A DNA stretch of 64,000 nt from positions 2,170,001-2,234,000 of the forward strand of contig NZ_CP088081.1 in assembly GCF_021049305.1 (NCBI RefSeq), read 5' to 3'. The DNA is from Ideonella dechloratans. GTDB taxonomy: Bacteria > Pseudomonadota > Gammaproteobacteria > Burkholderiales > Burkholderiaceae_C. The translations under genes were made by a program, and so were the position numbers. Under the pieces are notes generated by a model. That model saw only the letters and a list, made by a program, of their open reading frames with translations, did no database searches and had not been told where the DNA came from. Each line of letters begins with the position of its first letter. Positions within the stretch are counted from its first letter, which is position 1. Below, one piece after another: positions 9,967-20,715 of this stretch.

Positions 9967-12900
9967 CGCGACCACCGGGTCGGACTCGTGCAGCCGGGCC
10001 TCGCGCTGCGCCGCGCGGCGCAGCGACTCCGGCCGCACCAGGTAGCTGTAGATCACCGGCACCACCAGCAGCGTCAGCATCGTGGAGGTGAGCACGCCAC
10101 CGATGATGGCGCGGCCCATCGGCGCCTGGATCTCACCGCCCTCGTTGAAGGCCAGGGCCATCGGCAACATGCCGAAGACCATGGCCGCGGTGGTCATGAT
10201 GATCGGCCGCATCCGGATCAGGCCGGCCTCCTTCACCGCCTCGGCCACGCTCTTGCCGGCCCGCACCGCATGGTTGGCGAAGTCCACCAGCAGGATGGCG
10301 TTCTTCGTCACCAGACCCATCAGCATGATCAGGCCGATCAGCGAGAACAGGTTGATGGTCGAGTGGGTGAACAGCAGCGAGAGCATCACGCCGATGAGTG
10401 ACAGCGGCAGCGAGGCCATGATGGCCAGCGGCTGCAGGAAGCTGCCGAACTGGCTGGCCAGCACGATGTAGATGAAGACCACCGCCAGCGCCAGCGCAGC
10501 CAGCATGTTGCCGAAGATCTCGCCCTGCTCCTTGGCCTGGCCGCCCACGTCGAAGCGGTAGCCCGGGGGCAGCACCGTGGCCTTGATGAGTTTCTGGACA
10601 TCGGCGCTGACGTCGCCCACGGCCCGGCCGGAGGCGTGATCCACCCCGGCGAAGATGGATTGGCGCCGCTCCAGGTTCTGGCGCTTGATCACCACCGGGT
10701 TCTCCACCGGCTCGACCGAGACCACCCGCTCCAGCGGAATGGGCGTCCCGTCCTTGGCATAGGCCACCGGCAGCTGGCGCAGCTGGGCGACCTGCTGGCG
10801 GTCCAGGCTCTTCAGGCGCAGCAGCACCTCCACCTGTTCGCCATCGGGCGTGGTCCAGTAGCTGGCCACGTCACCGTTGACGTAGGTGCGCAGGGCCGTC
10901 GCCACCTGGGTGGTGCTCAGGCCCAGCTCGCGCACGGCACTGGGCTTGATGCGCACCGCATAGGCCGGCACCCCCGGCTCCACCGAGCTCTGCAGGTCGG
11001 TCACGCCCTTGATCTTCTTGATCTTGGCGCTCAGGTCGTTGGTGATCTGGTCCAGCACAGTGGGGTCCGGCCCCAGGATGGCCACGTTGATGGGCCGGTT
11101 CCAGCCCAGGATGATCTGGATGCCGGGCACCGAGGCCAGTTCATTGCGCAGCGCGTCCTCGATCTCCTTCTGGCTGCGGTGGCGCTGGGCCTTGGGCTTG
11201 AGCACCAGGCCGATGCCGGCGGTGTTGCGACCGTCCTCGCCGCCCACGGTGGTGGTCATCGACTCCACTTCGGGGAACTTGGCGCGGATGATGGCTTCGA
11301 CCTGGCGGATCTTCTGGTCCGAACGGGCCAGGCTGGAGCCCACCGGCAGCTTGACCTGCAGCTGGGTGAAGCCCTGGTCGGTCTCGGGGATGGTCTCGGC
11401 CCCGATCAGCGGCGCCAGCATCAGGGCCGCGATCAGCGACAGCCCGGCCAGCCACAGAACCATGCCCCGCGGCGTGAGGGTGGCCCAGCGCAGACGGCGC
11501 GGCGCGCTGCGGTCCACATCGCCCCGGGCATCGACCGGGTGACCCCAGGCCGGCACCGGCGGCACCCACAGGCGGTAGCGTCGGTGGCTGAAGGCCCAGT
11601 CCACCAGCGTGGCGTAGACCTTGTGCAGCACGTCCATGCCCCAGTCCACCGCCGCCAGCAGATGGCGGATGACCGGCAGGCGGCGGAAACGGTCGGTGGG
11701 CGGATCGGGCCAGACCGAGGACAGCATCGGATCGAGCGTGAAGCTGACGAACAGGCTGACCAGCACCGCCACGGTCACCGTGATGCCGAAGGGATAGAAG
11801 AACTTGCCGACGATGCCCTTCATGAAGGCCACCGGCACGAACACCGCGCAGATGGCGAAGGTGGTGGCCATCACCGCCAGGCCGATCTCCTCGGTGCCCT
11901 GACGGGACGCGGTGAGATGGTCCTTGCCCATGTCCACGTGGCGGACGATGTTCTCGCGCACCACGATGGCGTCGTCGATCAGCAGGCCGATGCACAGCGA
12001 CAGCGCCATCATGGTCATGAAGTTCAGCGTGAAGCCGAAGGCATAGACCGCGATGAAGCTGGCGATCACCGAGATCGGCAGCGTCAGGCCGGTGATGACG
12101 GTGGAGCGCCAGCTCTGCAGGAACAGGAAGACGATGGCCACCGTCAGCAAGGCGCCCTCGATCAGGGTGCGCTGCACCCCGTGCAGCGAATCCTGCACCC
12201 AGTCGCTGTTGGCGTAGATGATGCGCAGCTCCACGCCGGGCGGCATGCGGCCCTGCATGCTCTCCACCGCTTCCTTGATCGATTCACCTGCCCGGACGAT
12301 GTTGGCGTCCTTCTGCTTGTAGACCTGCAGGGTGATGGCCGGGTCGCCGTTGACGCGCGACATGGACTCGGCCTCCTGGTCGGTCTCCACCACCTGGCCC
12401 AGGTCGCCCAGGGTGGTCACGCTGTTGCCGGTGCGGGCCACCACGATCTGCGCAAACTCCTTGGGGTCGCGCACCCGGCCTTCCACCCGCACGATGGCAT
12501 CGGTCGTCCCGTTGCTGACCAGACCCACCGGTTCGTCGGCGTTGCTGCGCTTGAGGGCTTCGGCCACATCGGCCGGGGTGAGCGCGGCGGCGCGCAGACG
12601 CGCCGGGTCCAGCTCCACCCGCACCTGGCGCACGTTCAGGCCGCTGGCCACCACGCGGGCCACGCCCTCGGCACGCTCCAGGCGCTTGACGACCGTCTGG
12701 TCGGCCAGCAGCGAGAGCTCACGCTCGCTGCGGTTGTGCCCCACCAGCGCCAGCACCACCGTGGGCTGGGCATTGTCGTTGTCGAAGCGGCTGATGAAGG
12801 GCGCCTTGGCATCCTCCGGCAGCGAGGCCTGCAGGGCCGCGATCTTCTCGCGCACATCCTGGTTGGCCTGGGAGATGTCGGCGTCGAGGTTGAACTCGAC

Positions 12901-13176
12901 CACCGTCTCGCTGCGCCCTTCCAGGCTGTTGGAGCGGATCATCTTGACGCCGGCGATGCTGTTGAGCGCCGACTCGACCGGCTTGGTGATCTCGGTCTCC
13001 ACCGCCGAGGGCGAGGCCCCGGGGTAGCTGATCGAGACGAACACCACCGGCGGGTTGATGTCGGGCATCTGCTCGACACCCAGCCGCAGGTAGGAGAACA
13101 GCCCCAGCACACAGACCGCCACCATCATCATGGTGGCGAACACGGGGTTGTTGATGGCGACGCGGGTCATCCACAT
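9940..13176 (-). CDS. RND multidrug efflux transporter, inner-membrane pump (HAE1/AcrB type)
   Basis: Proton-driven inner-membrane pump of 1078 residues, slightly longer than AcrB (1049). The N-terminus [20 protein letters not shown] is a typical helix 1. Helix 4 has the proton-relay pair in [13 protein letters not shown] and helix 10 has the partner lysine in [15 protein letters not shown]. The cytoplasmic linker between helices 6 and 7 carries an extra segment of roughly 40 residues rich in Pro and Arg (around 11490-11590). It lies 34 bases downstream of its adaptor gene, so the two form an operon. No outer-membrane channel gene is present. Its end overlaps the convergent chemoreceptor gene by 27 bases. 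Substrates are unknown. Confidence 0.94.
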   Translation of the reverse strand: MWMTRVAINNPVFATMMMVAVCVLGLFSYLRLGVEQMPDINPPVVFVSISYPGASPSAVETEITKPVESALNSIAGVKMIRSNSLEGRSETVVEFNLDADISQANQDVREKIAALQASLPEDAKAPFISRFDNDNAQPTVVLALVGHNRSERELSLLADQTVVKRLERAEGVARVVASGLNVRQVRVELDPARLRAAALTPADVAEALKRSNADEPVGLVSNGTTDAIVRVEGRVRDPKEFAQIVVARTGNSVTTLGDLGQVVETDQEAESMSRVNGDPAITLQVYKQKDANIVRAGESIKEAVESMQGRMPPGVELRIIYANSDWVQDSLHGVQRTLIEGALLTVAIVFLFLQSWRSTVITGLTLPISVIASFIAVYAFGFTLNFMTMMALSLCIGLLIDDAIVVRENIVRHVDMGKDHLTASRQGTEEIGLAVMATTFAICAVFVPVAFMKGIVGKFFYPFGITVTVAVLVSLFVSFTLDPMLSSVWPDPPTDRFRRLPVIRHLLAAVDWGMDVLHKVYATLVDWAFSHRRYRLWVPPVPAWGHPVDARGDVDRSAPRRLRWATLTPRGMVLWLAGLSLIAALMLAPLIGAETIPETDQGFTQLQVKLPVGSSLARSDQKIRQVEAIIRAKFPEVESMTTTVGGEDGRNTAGIGLVLKPKAQRHRSQKEIEDALRNELASVPGIQIILGWNRPINVAILGPDPTVLDQITNDLSAKIKKIKGVTDLQSSVEPGVPAYAVRIKPSAVRELGLSTTQVATALRTYVNGDVASYWTTPDGEQVEVLLRLKSLDRQQVAQLRQLPVAYAKDGTPIPLERVVSVEPVENPVVIKRQNLERRQSIFAGVDHASGRAVGDVSADVQKLIKATVLPPGYRFDVGGQAKEQGEIFGNMLAALALAVVFIYIVLASQFGSFLQPLAIMASLPLSLIGVMLSLLFTHSTINLFSLIGLIMLMGLVTKNAILLVDFANHAVRAGKSVAEAVKEAGLIRMRPIIMTTAAMVFGMLPMALAFNEGGEIQAPMGRAIIGGVLTSTMLTLLVVPVIYSYLVRPESLRRAAQREARLHESDPVVASGGESLGH

Positions 13177-13210
13177 GAGGTCTTCCTCCGAGACGTGACG
13201 GGACGACGCG

Positions 13211-14362
13211 TCAGAGCGTCTTGGCCGGGCCCGAGGCGGCCGAGGCCGCCTGGGTGGCGTTCTGGATGCGGGCTTCCTGGCCTTCGCGCAGGTTGTCGAA
13301 GCGGGCGGCCAGCACCTGGCTGCCGGCGGCCAGGCCGTCGGTGATCTCCACGAGGCCGCGGGTGGCGTCCCGGCGGCCGGTGGTCACCGTGCGGCGCAGC
13401 AGCTTGCCCTGCTCCAGGGTCCAGACATAGTCCTGCCCCGAACTGGAGGACAAGGCGGTGACCGGCACCGTCAGGCGGGGCGCGCCTTCGGGCAGGGTCA
13501 CGCTGGCGGTGGCGAACTGGCCCGCCCGCAGCAGTTCCTTGGGGTTGTCCAAGGTGACGGTGACGCCGATCGAGCGGGTGCCCACCTCGGCGGCCGGCGC
13601 GATGCGGGCCAGATGGGCCTCGATGGGGGTGTCCACCCCTTCCACCTGCAGTTGCACCGGCATGCCCGGACGCAACTGACCCACCTCGTGGGTGCCGACG
13701 CTGCCGGCCATCTCCAGCTTGCGCAGGTCCACGATGGTCAGCAGTTCCTGCTCGGCCGCGACCTTTTCGCCGGGCAGCGCATGGCGCTTGGAGACGATGC
13801 CACTGATGGGCGCCACCAGGGCCGCCTCGCGCAGCTGGATGCGAGCCGTCTCGACCTGGGCCAGGGCGGCGTTGTACTGGGCCTTGGCGCTTTCCAGCGA
13901 GGCGCGGGAATTCTCCAGCGCGATCGGAGAGATGAACTTCTGCTCGGCCAGCCCCAGGTTGGAGTCGTGGCTGCGCTGGGCCTGGGCCAGCAGGGCCTTG
14001 GCAGCCTCCGCCTGGGCGGTCTTCTCGTTCAGGCGCGCATTGAGCTCCGCCAGATCGATGACGCCCAGCGACTCCCCCACGGTGACCCGGCTGCCCTCGT
14101 CCACCCGCAGGCTGACCAGGGTGCCGGCCGCCTTGGCGCGAACCGTCACGGTGGAAGGCGCCACCAGCGGCCCGGAGAAGGTCACCTTGCCCGGCAGGGC
14201 CATGGACTGCGGCTGCACCACCTCCTGCGTGGTGAACACCAGGGTGGCCTCCTTGGGTTTGTCGTCCTTGGGCTGTCCCGACTTCCGGGCCACCACCACC
14301 CCCACCAGGACGGCCAGCACCACCAGCGCCGCCACCCCTCCGATCCACCTGCGTTGTCGCAT
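13211..14362 (-). CDS. RND efflux periplasmic adaptor subunit (membrane fusion protein)
   Basis: Adaptor of 383 residues linking the RND pump to an outer-membrane channel. A short basic start MRQRRW and a hydrophobic anchor (GGVAALVVLAVLVGVVVARK) are followed by a biotinyl-lipoyl-like segment, an alpha-hairpin (LAELNARLNEKTAQAEAAKAL onward), a second lipoyl half (LVAPISGIVSKRHALPGEKV), a beta-barrel domain and a membrane-proximal domain. No lipobox cysteine is present, so it is probably anchored by the helix. The ATG at 14362 is chosen because it opens the anchor; upstream in-frame codons would run through the preceding terminator. First gene of the two-gene efflux operon. Confidence 0.92.
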   Translation of the reverse strand: MRQRRWIGGVAALVVLAVLVGVVVARKSGQPKDDKPKEATLVFTTQEVVQPQSMALPGKVTFSGPLVAPSTVTVRAKAAGTLVSLRVDEGSRVTVGESLGVIDLAELNARLNEKTAQAEAAKALLAQAQRSHDSNLGLAEQKFISPIALENSRASLESAKAQYNAALAQVETARIQLREAALVAPISGIVSKRHALPGEKVAAEQELLTIVDLRKLEMAGSVGTHEVGQLRPGMPVQLQVEGVDTPIEAHLARIAPAAEVGTRSIGVTVTLDNPKELLRAGQFATASVTLPEGAPRLTVPVTALSSSSGQDYVWTLEQGKLLRRTVTTGRRDATRGLVEITDGLAAGSQVLAARFDNLREGQEARIQNATQAASAASGPAKTL

Positions 14363-14423
14363 GTCTGTTCCCACCTCTGTTGATTGCTCTCGTGGAGCGG
14401 TCGCAGTGTAGGGGCAGGCAGGC

Positions 14424-14461
14424 AAAAGAAAAGGCCCGGCGGACGAACCGTCCCCCGGGCC
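14424..14461 (-). terminator. Intrinsic terminator after the CZB chemoreceptor gene
   Basis: In the minus direction GGCCCGG and GGAC pair with GTCC and CCGGGCC around a GGTTC loop, followed directly by TTTTCTTTT. A second GC-rich hairpin (473-498 of the same kilobase, i.e. 14473-14498) precedes it. Together they separate the chemoreceptor gene from the efflux operon that starts at 14362. Confidence 0.8.
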
Positions 14462-14503
14462 GATGAACTGCATCCGGCGCCGACAAACGGCGCCCGGAGA
14501 TCG

Positions 14504-16909
14504 TCAGTGGTGGTATTGACGTTTGGCCTGTGTCAGCAGGGTGCTGACCTCGCCAGAAATCTGGCTGAAGCGGGAGCCCGAGCCGATGAGGCGTTCCGCC
14601 TGGTCCATTTGTCCCAGGTTGATGCGACGCGCGACCTCGCCGGCACAGGTGTGGAACTCGGCGTGCTTGTCCACCAGCGCGCGGAAGCTGGGCTTGCTGC
14701 CCCACTGCGCGCCGCCCGGGCCGTGCAGCCAGCGGCCCAGCGGGCACTGGTCGTCGCGGCAGAGGGTGTCCGCATCCAACTGACCGTGTTCAGCCATCGC
14801 GCTGCGCAGTCTGATCTTCCACTCCCGGTGGGCGGCGATGGCGGCATCAAAGTCGAAATCCTGCCCGACGGCGGCCGCCCCGGAAGGTTGGGATGACCGC
14901 AGATGGAACCCCTCGGGCAGCCGAAAGCGCCCCACCTCCCCAGCCAGCTCATGGGCCCGGTCCTTGAGCATGCCGGCGGCAGCCGCGGTTTCCTCGACCA
15001 AGGCGGCATTCTGCTGGGTCATGCGGTCCAAGTCCTGCACCGCCGCACCGATCTGGGTGACACCGCTGCTCTGCTCGTTGGCACCGTTGGCAATCTCATC
15101 CAGCAGCGCGCGCATGCGCTGGGCCCCCTCCACCACATCCTGGATGGTGCTGCCGGCGTCTCGCGCCACGGCTGCGCCGGCCTCGATGCGTTCAACGCTG
15201 CCGGAGATCAGGGTCTTGATCTCACGTGCTGCACCGGCCGAACGATGGGCCAGTTGCCGCACTTCGGTGGCCACCACCGCAAACCCGCGACCGGCATCCC
15301 CTGCCCGGGCGGCCTCCACCGCCGCATTGAGCGCCAGGATGTTTGTCTGGAAGGCAATGCCGTCGATCACCCCGATGATGTCGCCGATCTTGCTGGACGA
15401 CTGGCGGATTTCCTCCATGGTGCCCACCACGCTACCCATCACCTCACCGCCGCGGCGGGCGACATCGGCGTTGTGGCGGGCAATCTCAGCGGCCTCCTTG
15501 GCATGGTCCGCGGTGGCCTGCACGGTGGACGAGATCTCCTCCATCGAGGAAGCCGATTCCTGCAGGTTGGCCGCAGCCTGCTCGGTGCGCGAGGACAAAT
15601 CCAGCGTGCCTTCGGAGATCTCGCTGGACGAGTGCACGATGTGGTCCGAGCCCTTGCGCACCTGGGCCACGATGTTCCGAAGCGAGGTCTGCATCTGCCC
15701 CAGCGTAGCCATCAGGCTGGCCGCCTCGTCACGCCCCCATGGCTTGGGCGAAGCCGTCAGATCGCCCTGGGTCATGGCCTCCAGATGCTCGCGCACTTCG
15801 CGCAGCCCTCCATGCATGACCTTGGCAAAGCTTACGAACAAATAACCGGCCATTGCCAGACACAAGACGACCAGCGCGATCACGTGCCGCGTCTGCGCCT
15901 GCCGAGCTTCCAGGCGATCCACCAGAAGCTGGTCCAGCGCGGCGAGATCGCGGGACCAGAAGGCCTGCAACTCGTCCTGCGCTTTCTGCAGGCTGGCCTG
16001 CAAGGCCGCACCATCCCCCTGCGGCCCACCGGGCTGAAGGGCTTGGCGACGCAGCTGCGCCAGGGCGTCGGCTGTGGTTTGCTGAACCGCATCGGCCTGC
16101 AGCGCGGCGGCCAAGTCGGGGCGGGCGGCCAGTACCTTGTGCAGCCCATCCTGCAGCGCGGCCAGATGAAAGGCAAGCACCGGTGCGCCCTCGCGCAGGC
16201 GCTCGCCCTGATCGGGTGCGAAAGCGCCCTTCGCAAAGCCCACCTGGCTGTCCGCCCGGGCGCGCGCCAGCAGGTCATTCAACACAGGCACTCGGAAAAG
16301 TGCCGCGTCCATCAGGTAATAGCTGTCGAGATCGGGATCCAGGGTCAGGTTTGAGCCATCGGACACCTGGGTGACCAGTGCCAACGCTTTGTCCAGCAGC
16401 TGCGAATGCTGGGCAAAGGCGGCCTCTGCATCCCGGCTTGCCGGGACTTGCGCTGACAGGGTCTGGATGTCCTTGAACAGGGCCCGGGTCCCCAACCCTT
16501 CACCCAGCTCCTGATCCACCGACGCCAGCGCCGCCACCGCCTTCTGCGTCAGCTGCTGGGCCGCGGCCGCATCGCCTGTGTCGGTCACCGCCGCCAGGCG
16601 GAGTGCCTCGCCCGCCTGGAGCACGGGCGCCAGGGCCTGCACGTAACGGACTCCTTGCCGTTCCTTGGCTGAGAAGTTCACCACTTCCAGGTTGCCCTTG
16701 AAGAAGAACCAGCCCAGTTGGAGCAAGGGAATGAGGAACACCGCCGAGATGATGGCGGCCTTGGCACCAAAGGTCAGTTGCCGGAACAACCTGACCCCCG
16801 GGGCCCAGATTCCGTGGTACTTGAAGAAATCTGAGGCTTTGCTGTGCTGGCCAGCCGGTGCCACCGTGTCCGTGGCTTCCGCTGAGGAGGAAAGCTGCGC
16901 GTACTGCAT
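14504..16909 (-). CDS. Methyl-accepting chemotaxis protein with C-terminal CZB (zinc-binding) domain
   Basis: Chemoreceptor of 801 residues. Helix 1 is at about 51-70 and helix 2 at about 340-360. The periplasmic helical region carries LTLDPDLDSYYLMDAALF, related to the motif in the receptor at 7549-9966. A HAMP domain and a signalling domain with the tip [20 protein letters not shown] (about 513-533) follow. The last ~120 residues form a CZB domain: the His in AAHREWKIRLR, the Cys in DDQCPLGRWLHG and the two His in DKHAEFHTCA are the expected zinc ligands. CZB receptors respond to zinc or oxidants such as hypochlorite in other bacteria. The ATG at 16909 is chosen; an in-frame ATG at 16969 sits in a near-copy of the same upstream sequence and is an alternative. 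Confidence 0.92.
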   Translation of the reverse strand: MQYAQLSSSAEATDTVAPAGQHSKASDFFKYHGIWAPGVRLFRQLTFGAKAAIISAVFLIPLLQLGWFFFKGNLEVVNFSAKERQGVRYVQALAPVLQAGEALRLAAVTDTGDAAAAQQLTQKAVAALASVDQELGEGLGTRALFKDIQTLSAQVPASRDAEAAFAQHSQLLDKALALVTQVSDGSNLTLDPDLDSYYLMDAALFRVPVLNDLLARARADSQVGFAKGAFAPDQGERLREGAPVLAFHLAALQDGLHKVLAARPDLAAALQADAVQQTTADALAQLRRQALQPGGPQGDGAALQASLQKAQDELQAFWSRDLAALDQLLVDRLEARQAQTRHVIALVVLCLAMAGYLFVSFAKVMHGGLREVREHLEAMTQGDLTASPKPWGRDEAASLMATLGQMQTSLRNIVAQVRKGSDHIVHSSSEISEGTLDLSSRTEQAAANLQESASSMEEISSTVQATADHAKEAAEIARHNADVARRGGEVMGSVVGTMEEIRQSSSKIGDIIGVIDGIAFQTNILALNAAVEAARAGDAGRGFAVVATEVRQLAHRSAGAAREIKTLISGSVERIEAGAAVARDAGSTIQDVVEGAQRMRALLDEIANGANEQSSGVTQIGAAVQDLDRMTQQNAALVEETAAAAGMLKDRAHELAGEVGRFRLPEGFHLRSSQPSGAAAVGQDFDFDAAIAAHREWKIRLRSAMAEHGQLDADTLCRDDQCPLGRWLHGPGGAQWGSKPSFRALVDKHAEFHTCAGEVARRINLGQMDQAERLIGSGSRFSQISGEVSTLLTQAKRQYHH

Positions 16910-17063
16910 TCTCGGGACTCCCAAACAGTCACGCCCCCGGGTAGGAATATCCCGAAGGCCCAAGACCATTCTCGGCAGTCCCGCAAGAAACTTGAACAGC
17001 AATCTGCGGTGGAATCCACGGCCATTTCCCGGCCACTTCCCGGCCGGGATCCAGCCCGAAGCA

Positions 17064-18161
17064 TCAGCGCGGTCCGGCGATGTCGGGTGTGGCCACCCGC
17101 ACGTCACCGCATTGCGCGCGGTGAAGCAGGGCGTGGTCGATCAGCACCAGGGCGAGCATGGCTTCCGCGATGGGCGTGGCCCGGATGCCGACGCAGGGGT
17201 CGTGGCGGCCGAAAGTCTCGACCTGCGCGGGCTGGCCCTGCAGATCGATGGAACGCCGCGGGATGCGGATCGAGCTGGTGGGCTTGATCGCGATGTTGAC
17301 GGTGATGTCCTGACCGGTCGAGATGCCGCCCAGCACGCCGCCGGCGTGGTTGCCCACGAAGCCCTCGGGCGTCAGTTCGTCCCCATGCTCGCTGCCGCGC
17401 TGGCGCACGGCGTCGAAACCGGCCCCGATTTCCACGCCCTTGACCGCGTTGATGCCCATCATCGCGTAGGCGATGTCGGCGTCCAGCTTGTCGAAGAGCG
17501 GCGCGCCCCAGCCCACCGGCAGACCGGACGCTTCCACATACAGCCTTGCGCCCACGGAATCGCCCGCCTTGCGCAGCGCATCCATGTAGGCCTCGAGTTC
17601 GTCGGTCTTGCTGGCGGTGGCGGCGAAGAAGGGGTTCTGTGCCACCTGGCTCCAGTCGTCACGCGGGATCTCGATGTCGCCGATGGCCGTCATGCAGCCC
17701 CGGATGGCAATGCCGAAATGTTCGGCCAGCCACTTGCGGGCCACGGCGCCGGCGCCCACCATGGGGGCCGTCAGTCGGGCCGAGCTGCGGCCACCGCCGC
17801 GGGGGTCGCGGATGCCGTACTTGTGCCAGTAGGTGTAGTCGGCATGGCCGGGCCGGAAGCTCTGGACGATGTTGCCGTAGTCCTTGCTGCGCTGGTCGGT
17901 GTTGCGGATCAGCAGGCAAATGGGGGTGCCGGTGGTCTTGCCCTCGTAGACGCCGGACAGGATCTCGACCGCGTCGGGCTCGTTGCGCTGCGTGACGTGG
18001 CGGCTGGTGCCCGGGCGGCGACGGTCCAGCTCGGGCTGGATGTCGGCCTCGGACAGGGCCATGCCCGGAGGGCAGCCATCGATGACGCAGCCGATGGCCG
18101 GGCCGTGGCTCTCGCCGAAATTGGTCACGCGGAAGAGTTCGCCAAAGGTGCTGCCGGACAT
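17064..18161 (-). CDS. aroC: Chorismate synthase
   Basis: Last enzyme of the shikimate pathway: converts 5-enolpyruvylshikimate 3-phosphate to chorismate using reduced FMN. The 365-residue length is normal. Signature sequences are clear: [19 protein letters not shown] at the N-terminus, [14 protein letters not shown], and [14 protein letters not shown] in the middle; the essential His after GES is present. The start [20 protein letters not shown] is the standard one. It stands alone between the chemoreceptor and a divergently read GGDEF-EAL gene. The 217 bases upstream contain a small inverted repeat CCGAT-TTT-ATCGG (18220-18232) that overlaps an AT-rich -10-like TAAAAT on the minus strand; otherwise I see nothing there. 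Confidence 0.98.
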   Translation of the reverse strand: MSGSTFGELFRVTNFGESHGPAIGCVIDGCPPGMALSEADIQPELDRRRPGTSRHVTQRNEPDAVEILSGVYEGKTTGTPICLLIRNTDQRSKDYGNIVQSFRPGHADYTYWHKYGIRDPRGGGRSSARLTAPMVGAGAVARKWLAEHFGIAIRGCMTAIGDIEIPRDDWSQVAQNPFFAATASKTDELEAYMDALRKAGDSVGARLYVEASGLPVGWGAPLFDKLDADIAYAMMGINAVKGVEIGAGFDAVRQRGSEHGDELTPEGFVGNHAGGVLGGISTGQDITVNIAIKPTSSIRIPRRSIDLQGQPAQVETFGRHDPCVGIRATPIAEAMLALVLIDHALLHRAQCGDVRVATPDIAGPR

Positions 18162-18378
18162 GGGAATGGGGGCCCGTCCACCGCAAGGCGAACCGCGCCC
18201 TGCCTTGTTTCAGGGAAAGCCGATTTTATCGGCCGATGCACGAAAGACGCCGAGGTGTGAAACAGGACCGCTTTTGGGGGCTCCTTCGCGGCTTCACCAG
18301 GCCCTGCTTTCGGCGACAGTGCGGACATGGCATGCGCCCGCGTGCCGCTCCCAACCCTGACCTGCCCTCTGTGCCCCC

Positions 18379-20691
18379 ATGAAGGTTCCCGCCCCTGCCT
18401 CTCTCGCGCTGCGCCGCCTGCGGCTGTGGGTGGGCCTGGGCGCCGCATGGCCCATCGCCAGCTGGGCACAACCGCTGGAGGCCGCTCGGGCGCTGCCCGG
18501 GTGGCTGTGGAGCAGCGCCGCCCTGGGCAGCCTGGGGGGCATGACGCTGCTGTGGCGGCTGCTTCGCCAGCGCAGTGCCGTGGACAAGGCCCTGGTCGAG
18601 ACCATGCTGGACCACGCGCCGCAGTTTCTGGTGCTGGTCACCCCGGACGGACGGGTGATCCGGCACAACCGCACGGCCCGCCGCTGGATGCAGGAGGCCA
18701 GGCTGGAGCAGACGCCGCTCCACGCCTCGCTGAACGCACCGCTCTGGCGCCACGCGATGTGGGGGCCGGATGGTCAGCAAGGCGAGCGCCTGCGCCTGGC
18801 CCTGGCACAGGCGGCAGGCGGCCGGATCGTCAAACTGGAGCTCAACAGCCTGGACGACCGTGGCGCCCCCCGCACCATGGAAATGACGGTCCGCCCTGTG
18901 GCGGCCCTGCCCGGCCAGCCCCGCGGGCACCTGCTGATCGAAGCCCAGGACGTGACCACCCGGCGGCATGCCGAGGAGAAGCTGCGTCTGGCCGCGGCCG
19001 TCTACGAACAGACGCGCGAAGGGGTGCTGATCGCCGACCTCCGGGGCGTGATCCTCTCGGTCAACCCGGCCTTCTGCGAGATCACCGCCTTCCAGCCGGA
19101 GGAGTTGCAGGGGCAGTCCATCCAGCTCCTGTCTCCCCTGCTGCATGACGCGGCCCTGCCCCAGGCCATGCAGGACGAAGTCCGGCGGACCGGCCACTGG
19201 CAGGGCGAGGTGATGAGCATGCGGCGCAACGGCGCGCCGCTGACGGCCTGGGTGTCGATGAGCCTGCGACGCGAGGCCGACCAGCGTGGCGGCCACCTGA
19301 TCGCCATCGTGCATGACGTCACCTCGGTGCGTCAGGTGGAGCAGAAGCTGCTGCGCCGAGACCATTTCGACGGTCTGACCGACCTGCCCAACCGGCAGCT
19401 GCTGGTGGACCGCATGACCCAGGCCATGGCCCAGGCCCGGCGCCACCAGCAGCCGCTGGCCCTGCTCTTCCTGGACGTGAACCAGCTGCGGCACGTCAAC
19501 GACAACTTCGGCCACACCGCGGGCGATGGCATCCTGCGCGAGGTCGCCCAGCGCCTGCGTCAGAGCCTGCGCGAGGTGGACACCGTGGCCCGCCTGGGTG
19601 GCGACGAATTCGCCGTGCTGTTGCCCGGCGCGACGGCCGAGGGCGCCAGTCAGGTGGCCGACAAGCTGATCGAGCGGTTGGCCCTGCCCTGCCGCGTGGA
19701 GGGCCAGGAGTTCAGCCTGACCTTCTCGATCGGCGTGGCCCTGTCACCCGACGATGCCGACACCCCCGAAGCCCTGCTGCGCTGCGCCGACACGGCCATG
19801 TACCGCGCCAAGCTGGAAGGTCGCGGCCGCTGGTGTTTCTATTCGGCCGACATGGTCAACCGCTCGGCCCGCCAGCTGCAGCTGGAGGCCGCCCTGCGCC
19901 GGGCCGAAGAGCGCAACGAACTGGCGCTGGTCTACCAGCCCCAGCTCTGCCTGCAGTCAGGCCGCCTGGTCGGCATGGAAGCCCTGATCCGCTGGAAGCA
20001 TCCCGAGCTGGGCATGATCTCGCCCGCGGAATTCATCCCGCTGGCCGAAAGCAGCGGTCAGATCCTGTCCATCGGCGCCTGGGTGATGCGCACCGCCGTG
20101 CGGCAGATGAAGCAGTGGATCGACGATGGCCAGCCCTCCAATGTGGTGGCGGTCAACCTCTCGGCCGTGCAGTTCCGGGATCCCGGCCTGCCGGAACTGG
20201 TCCAGAAGGTGCTCGACGACGCCGGCCTGCCCCCCAGCTGCCTGGAACTGGAACTGACCGAGAGCGTGGCCGCCCACAACCCGGCCGAGGCCTGCGAGAT
20301 CATGGACCGGCTGCATGCCCTGGGCGTGCGGCTGTCGATCGACGACTTCGGGACCGGCTTCTCCTCGCTGAGCCACCTCAAGCGCTTCCCGATCCACACC
20401 CTGAAGATCGACCAGTCCTTCGTGCGCGACATCGGCACGGATCCGGACGACCGCGCCATCGTGCAAGCCATCATCCAGATGGCCCGGGCGCTGCGACTGA
20501 CCACCATCGCCGAAGGCGTGGAAACCGACGAGCAGGCGGCCTTCCTGCAGTCGCATGGCTGCGAGGCGGCGCAGGGCTACCGATTCTGCAAGCCGCTGCC
20601 GCCGGAAGACGCGCTGGCCTGGGTGCAGAACCACACCCGTCCGAACAGCGCCGCGCGCGCACTGATCACCCCGGCCCCCATCCAGGCTTGA
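18379..20691 (+). CDS. PAS-GGDEF-EAL cyclic-di-GMP signalling protein
   Basis: Membrane-linked protein of 770 residues predicted to make and/or degrade cyclic di-GMP. The N-terminus has one or two hydrophobic segments (about 10-30 and 42-60), then two PAS-like domains (about 70-195 and 205-330). The GGDEF domain (about 340-500) keeps RLGGDEFAVLL and the metal-binding Asp in LFLDVNQ. The EAL domain (about 515-760) keeps GMEALIRWKHP, ELTESV, DDFGTGFSSL, KIDQSFV and AEGVET. Both active sites therefore look intact, and the net direction in the cell cannot be deduced. It is divergent from aroC and convergent with a CBS-domain gene, so it is probably transcribed alone. Confidence 0.93.
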   Translation: MKVPAPASLALRRLRLWVGLGAAWPIASWAQPLEAARALPGWLWSSAALGSLGGMTLLWRLLRQRSAVDKALVETMLDHAPQFLVLVTPDGRVIRHNRTARRWMQEARLEQTPLHASLNAPLWRHAMWGPDGQQGERLRLALAQAAGGRIVKLELNSLDDRGAPRTMEMTVRPVAALPGQPRGHLLIEAQDVTTRRHAEEKLRLAAAVYEQTREGVLIADLRGVILSVNPAFCEITAFQPEELQGQSIQLLSPLLHDAALPQAMQDEVRRTGHWQGEVMSMRRNGAPLTAWVSMSLRREADQRGGHLIAIVHDVTSVRQVEQKLLRRDHFDGLTDLPNRQLLVDRMTQAMAQARRHQQPLALLFLDVNQLRHVNDNFGHTAGDGILREVAQRLRQSLREVDTVARLGGDEFAVLLPGATAEGASQVADKLIERLALPCRVEGQEFSLTFSIGVALSPDDADTPEALLRCADTAMYRAKLEGRGRWCFYSADMVNRSARQLQLEAALRRAEERNELALVYQPQLCLQSGRLVGMEALIRWKHPELGMISPAEFIPLAESSGQILSIGAWVMRTAVRQMKQWIDDGQPSNVVAVNLSAVQFRDPGLPELVQKVLDDAGLPPSCLELELTESVAAHNPAEACEIMDRLHALGVRLSIDDFGTGFSSLSHLKRFPIHTLKIDQSFVRDIGTDPDDRAIVQAIIQMARALRLTTIAEGVETDEQAAFLQSHGCEAAQGYRFCKPLPPEDALAWVQNHTRPNSAARALITPAPIQA

Positions 20692-20715
20692 CGGCGAGCC
20701 GAGGTGCCGGCTCCT

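Noticed and set aside
10636..13344. A 902-residue open frame antisense to the RND pump
   Set aside because: His/Gln/Arg-rich composition typical of a GC-rich shadow frame; no domains, and the opposite strand is a clear pump gene.
20689..20715. GAGCCG/CGGCTC repeat between the GGDEF-EAL and CBS genes as a terminator
   Set aside because: Short arms, imperfect overall, and no U-tract on either strand.
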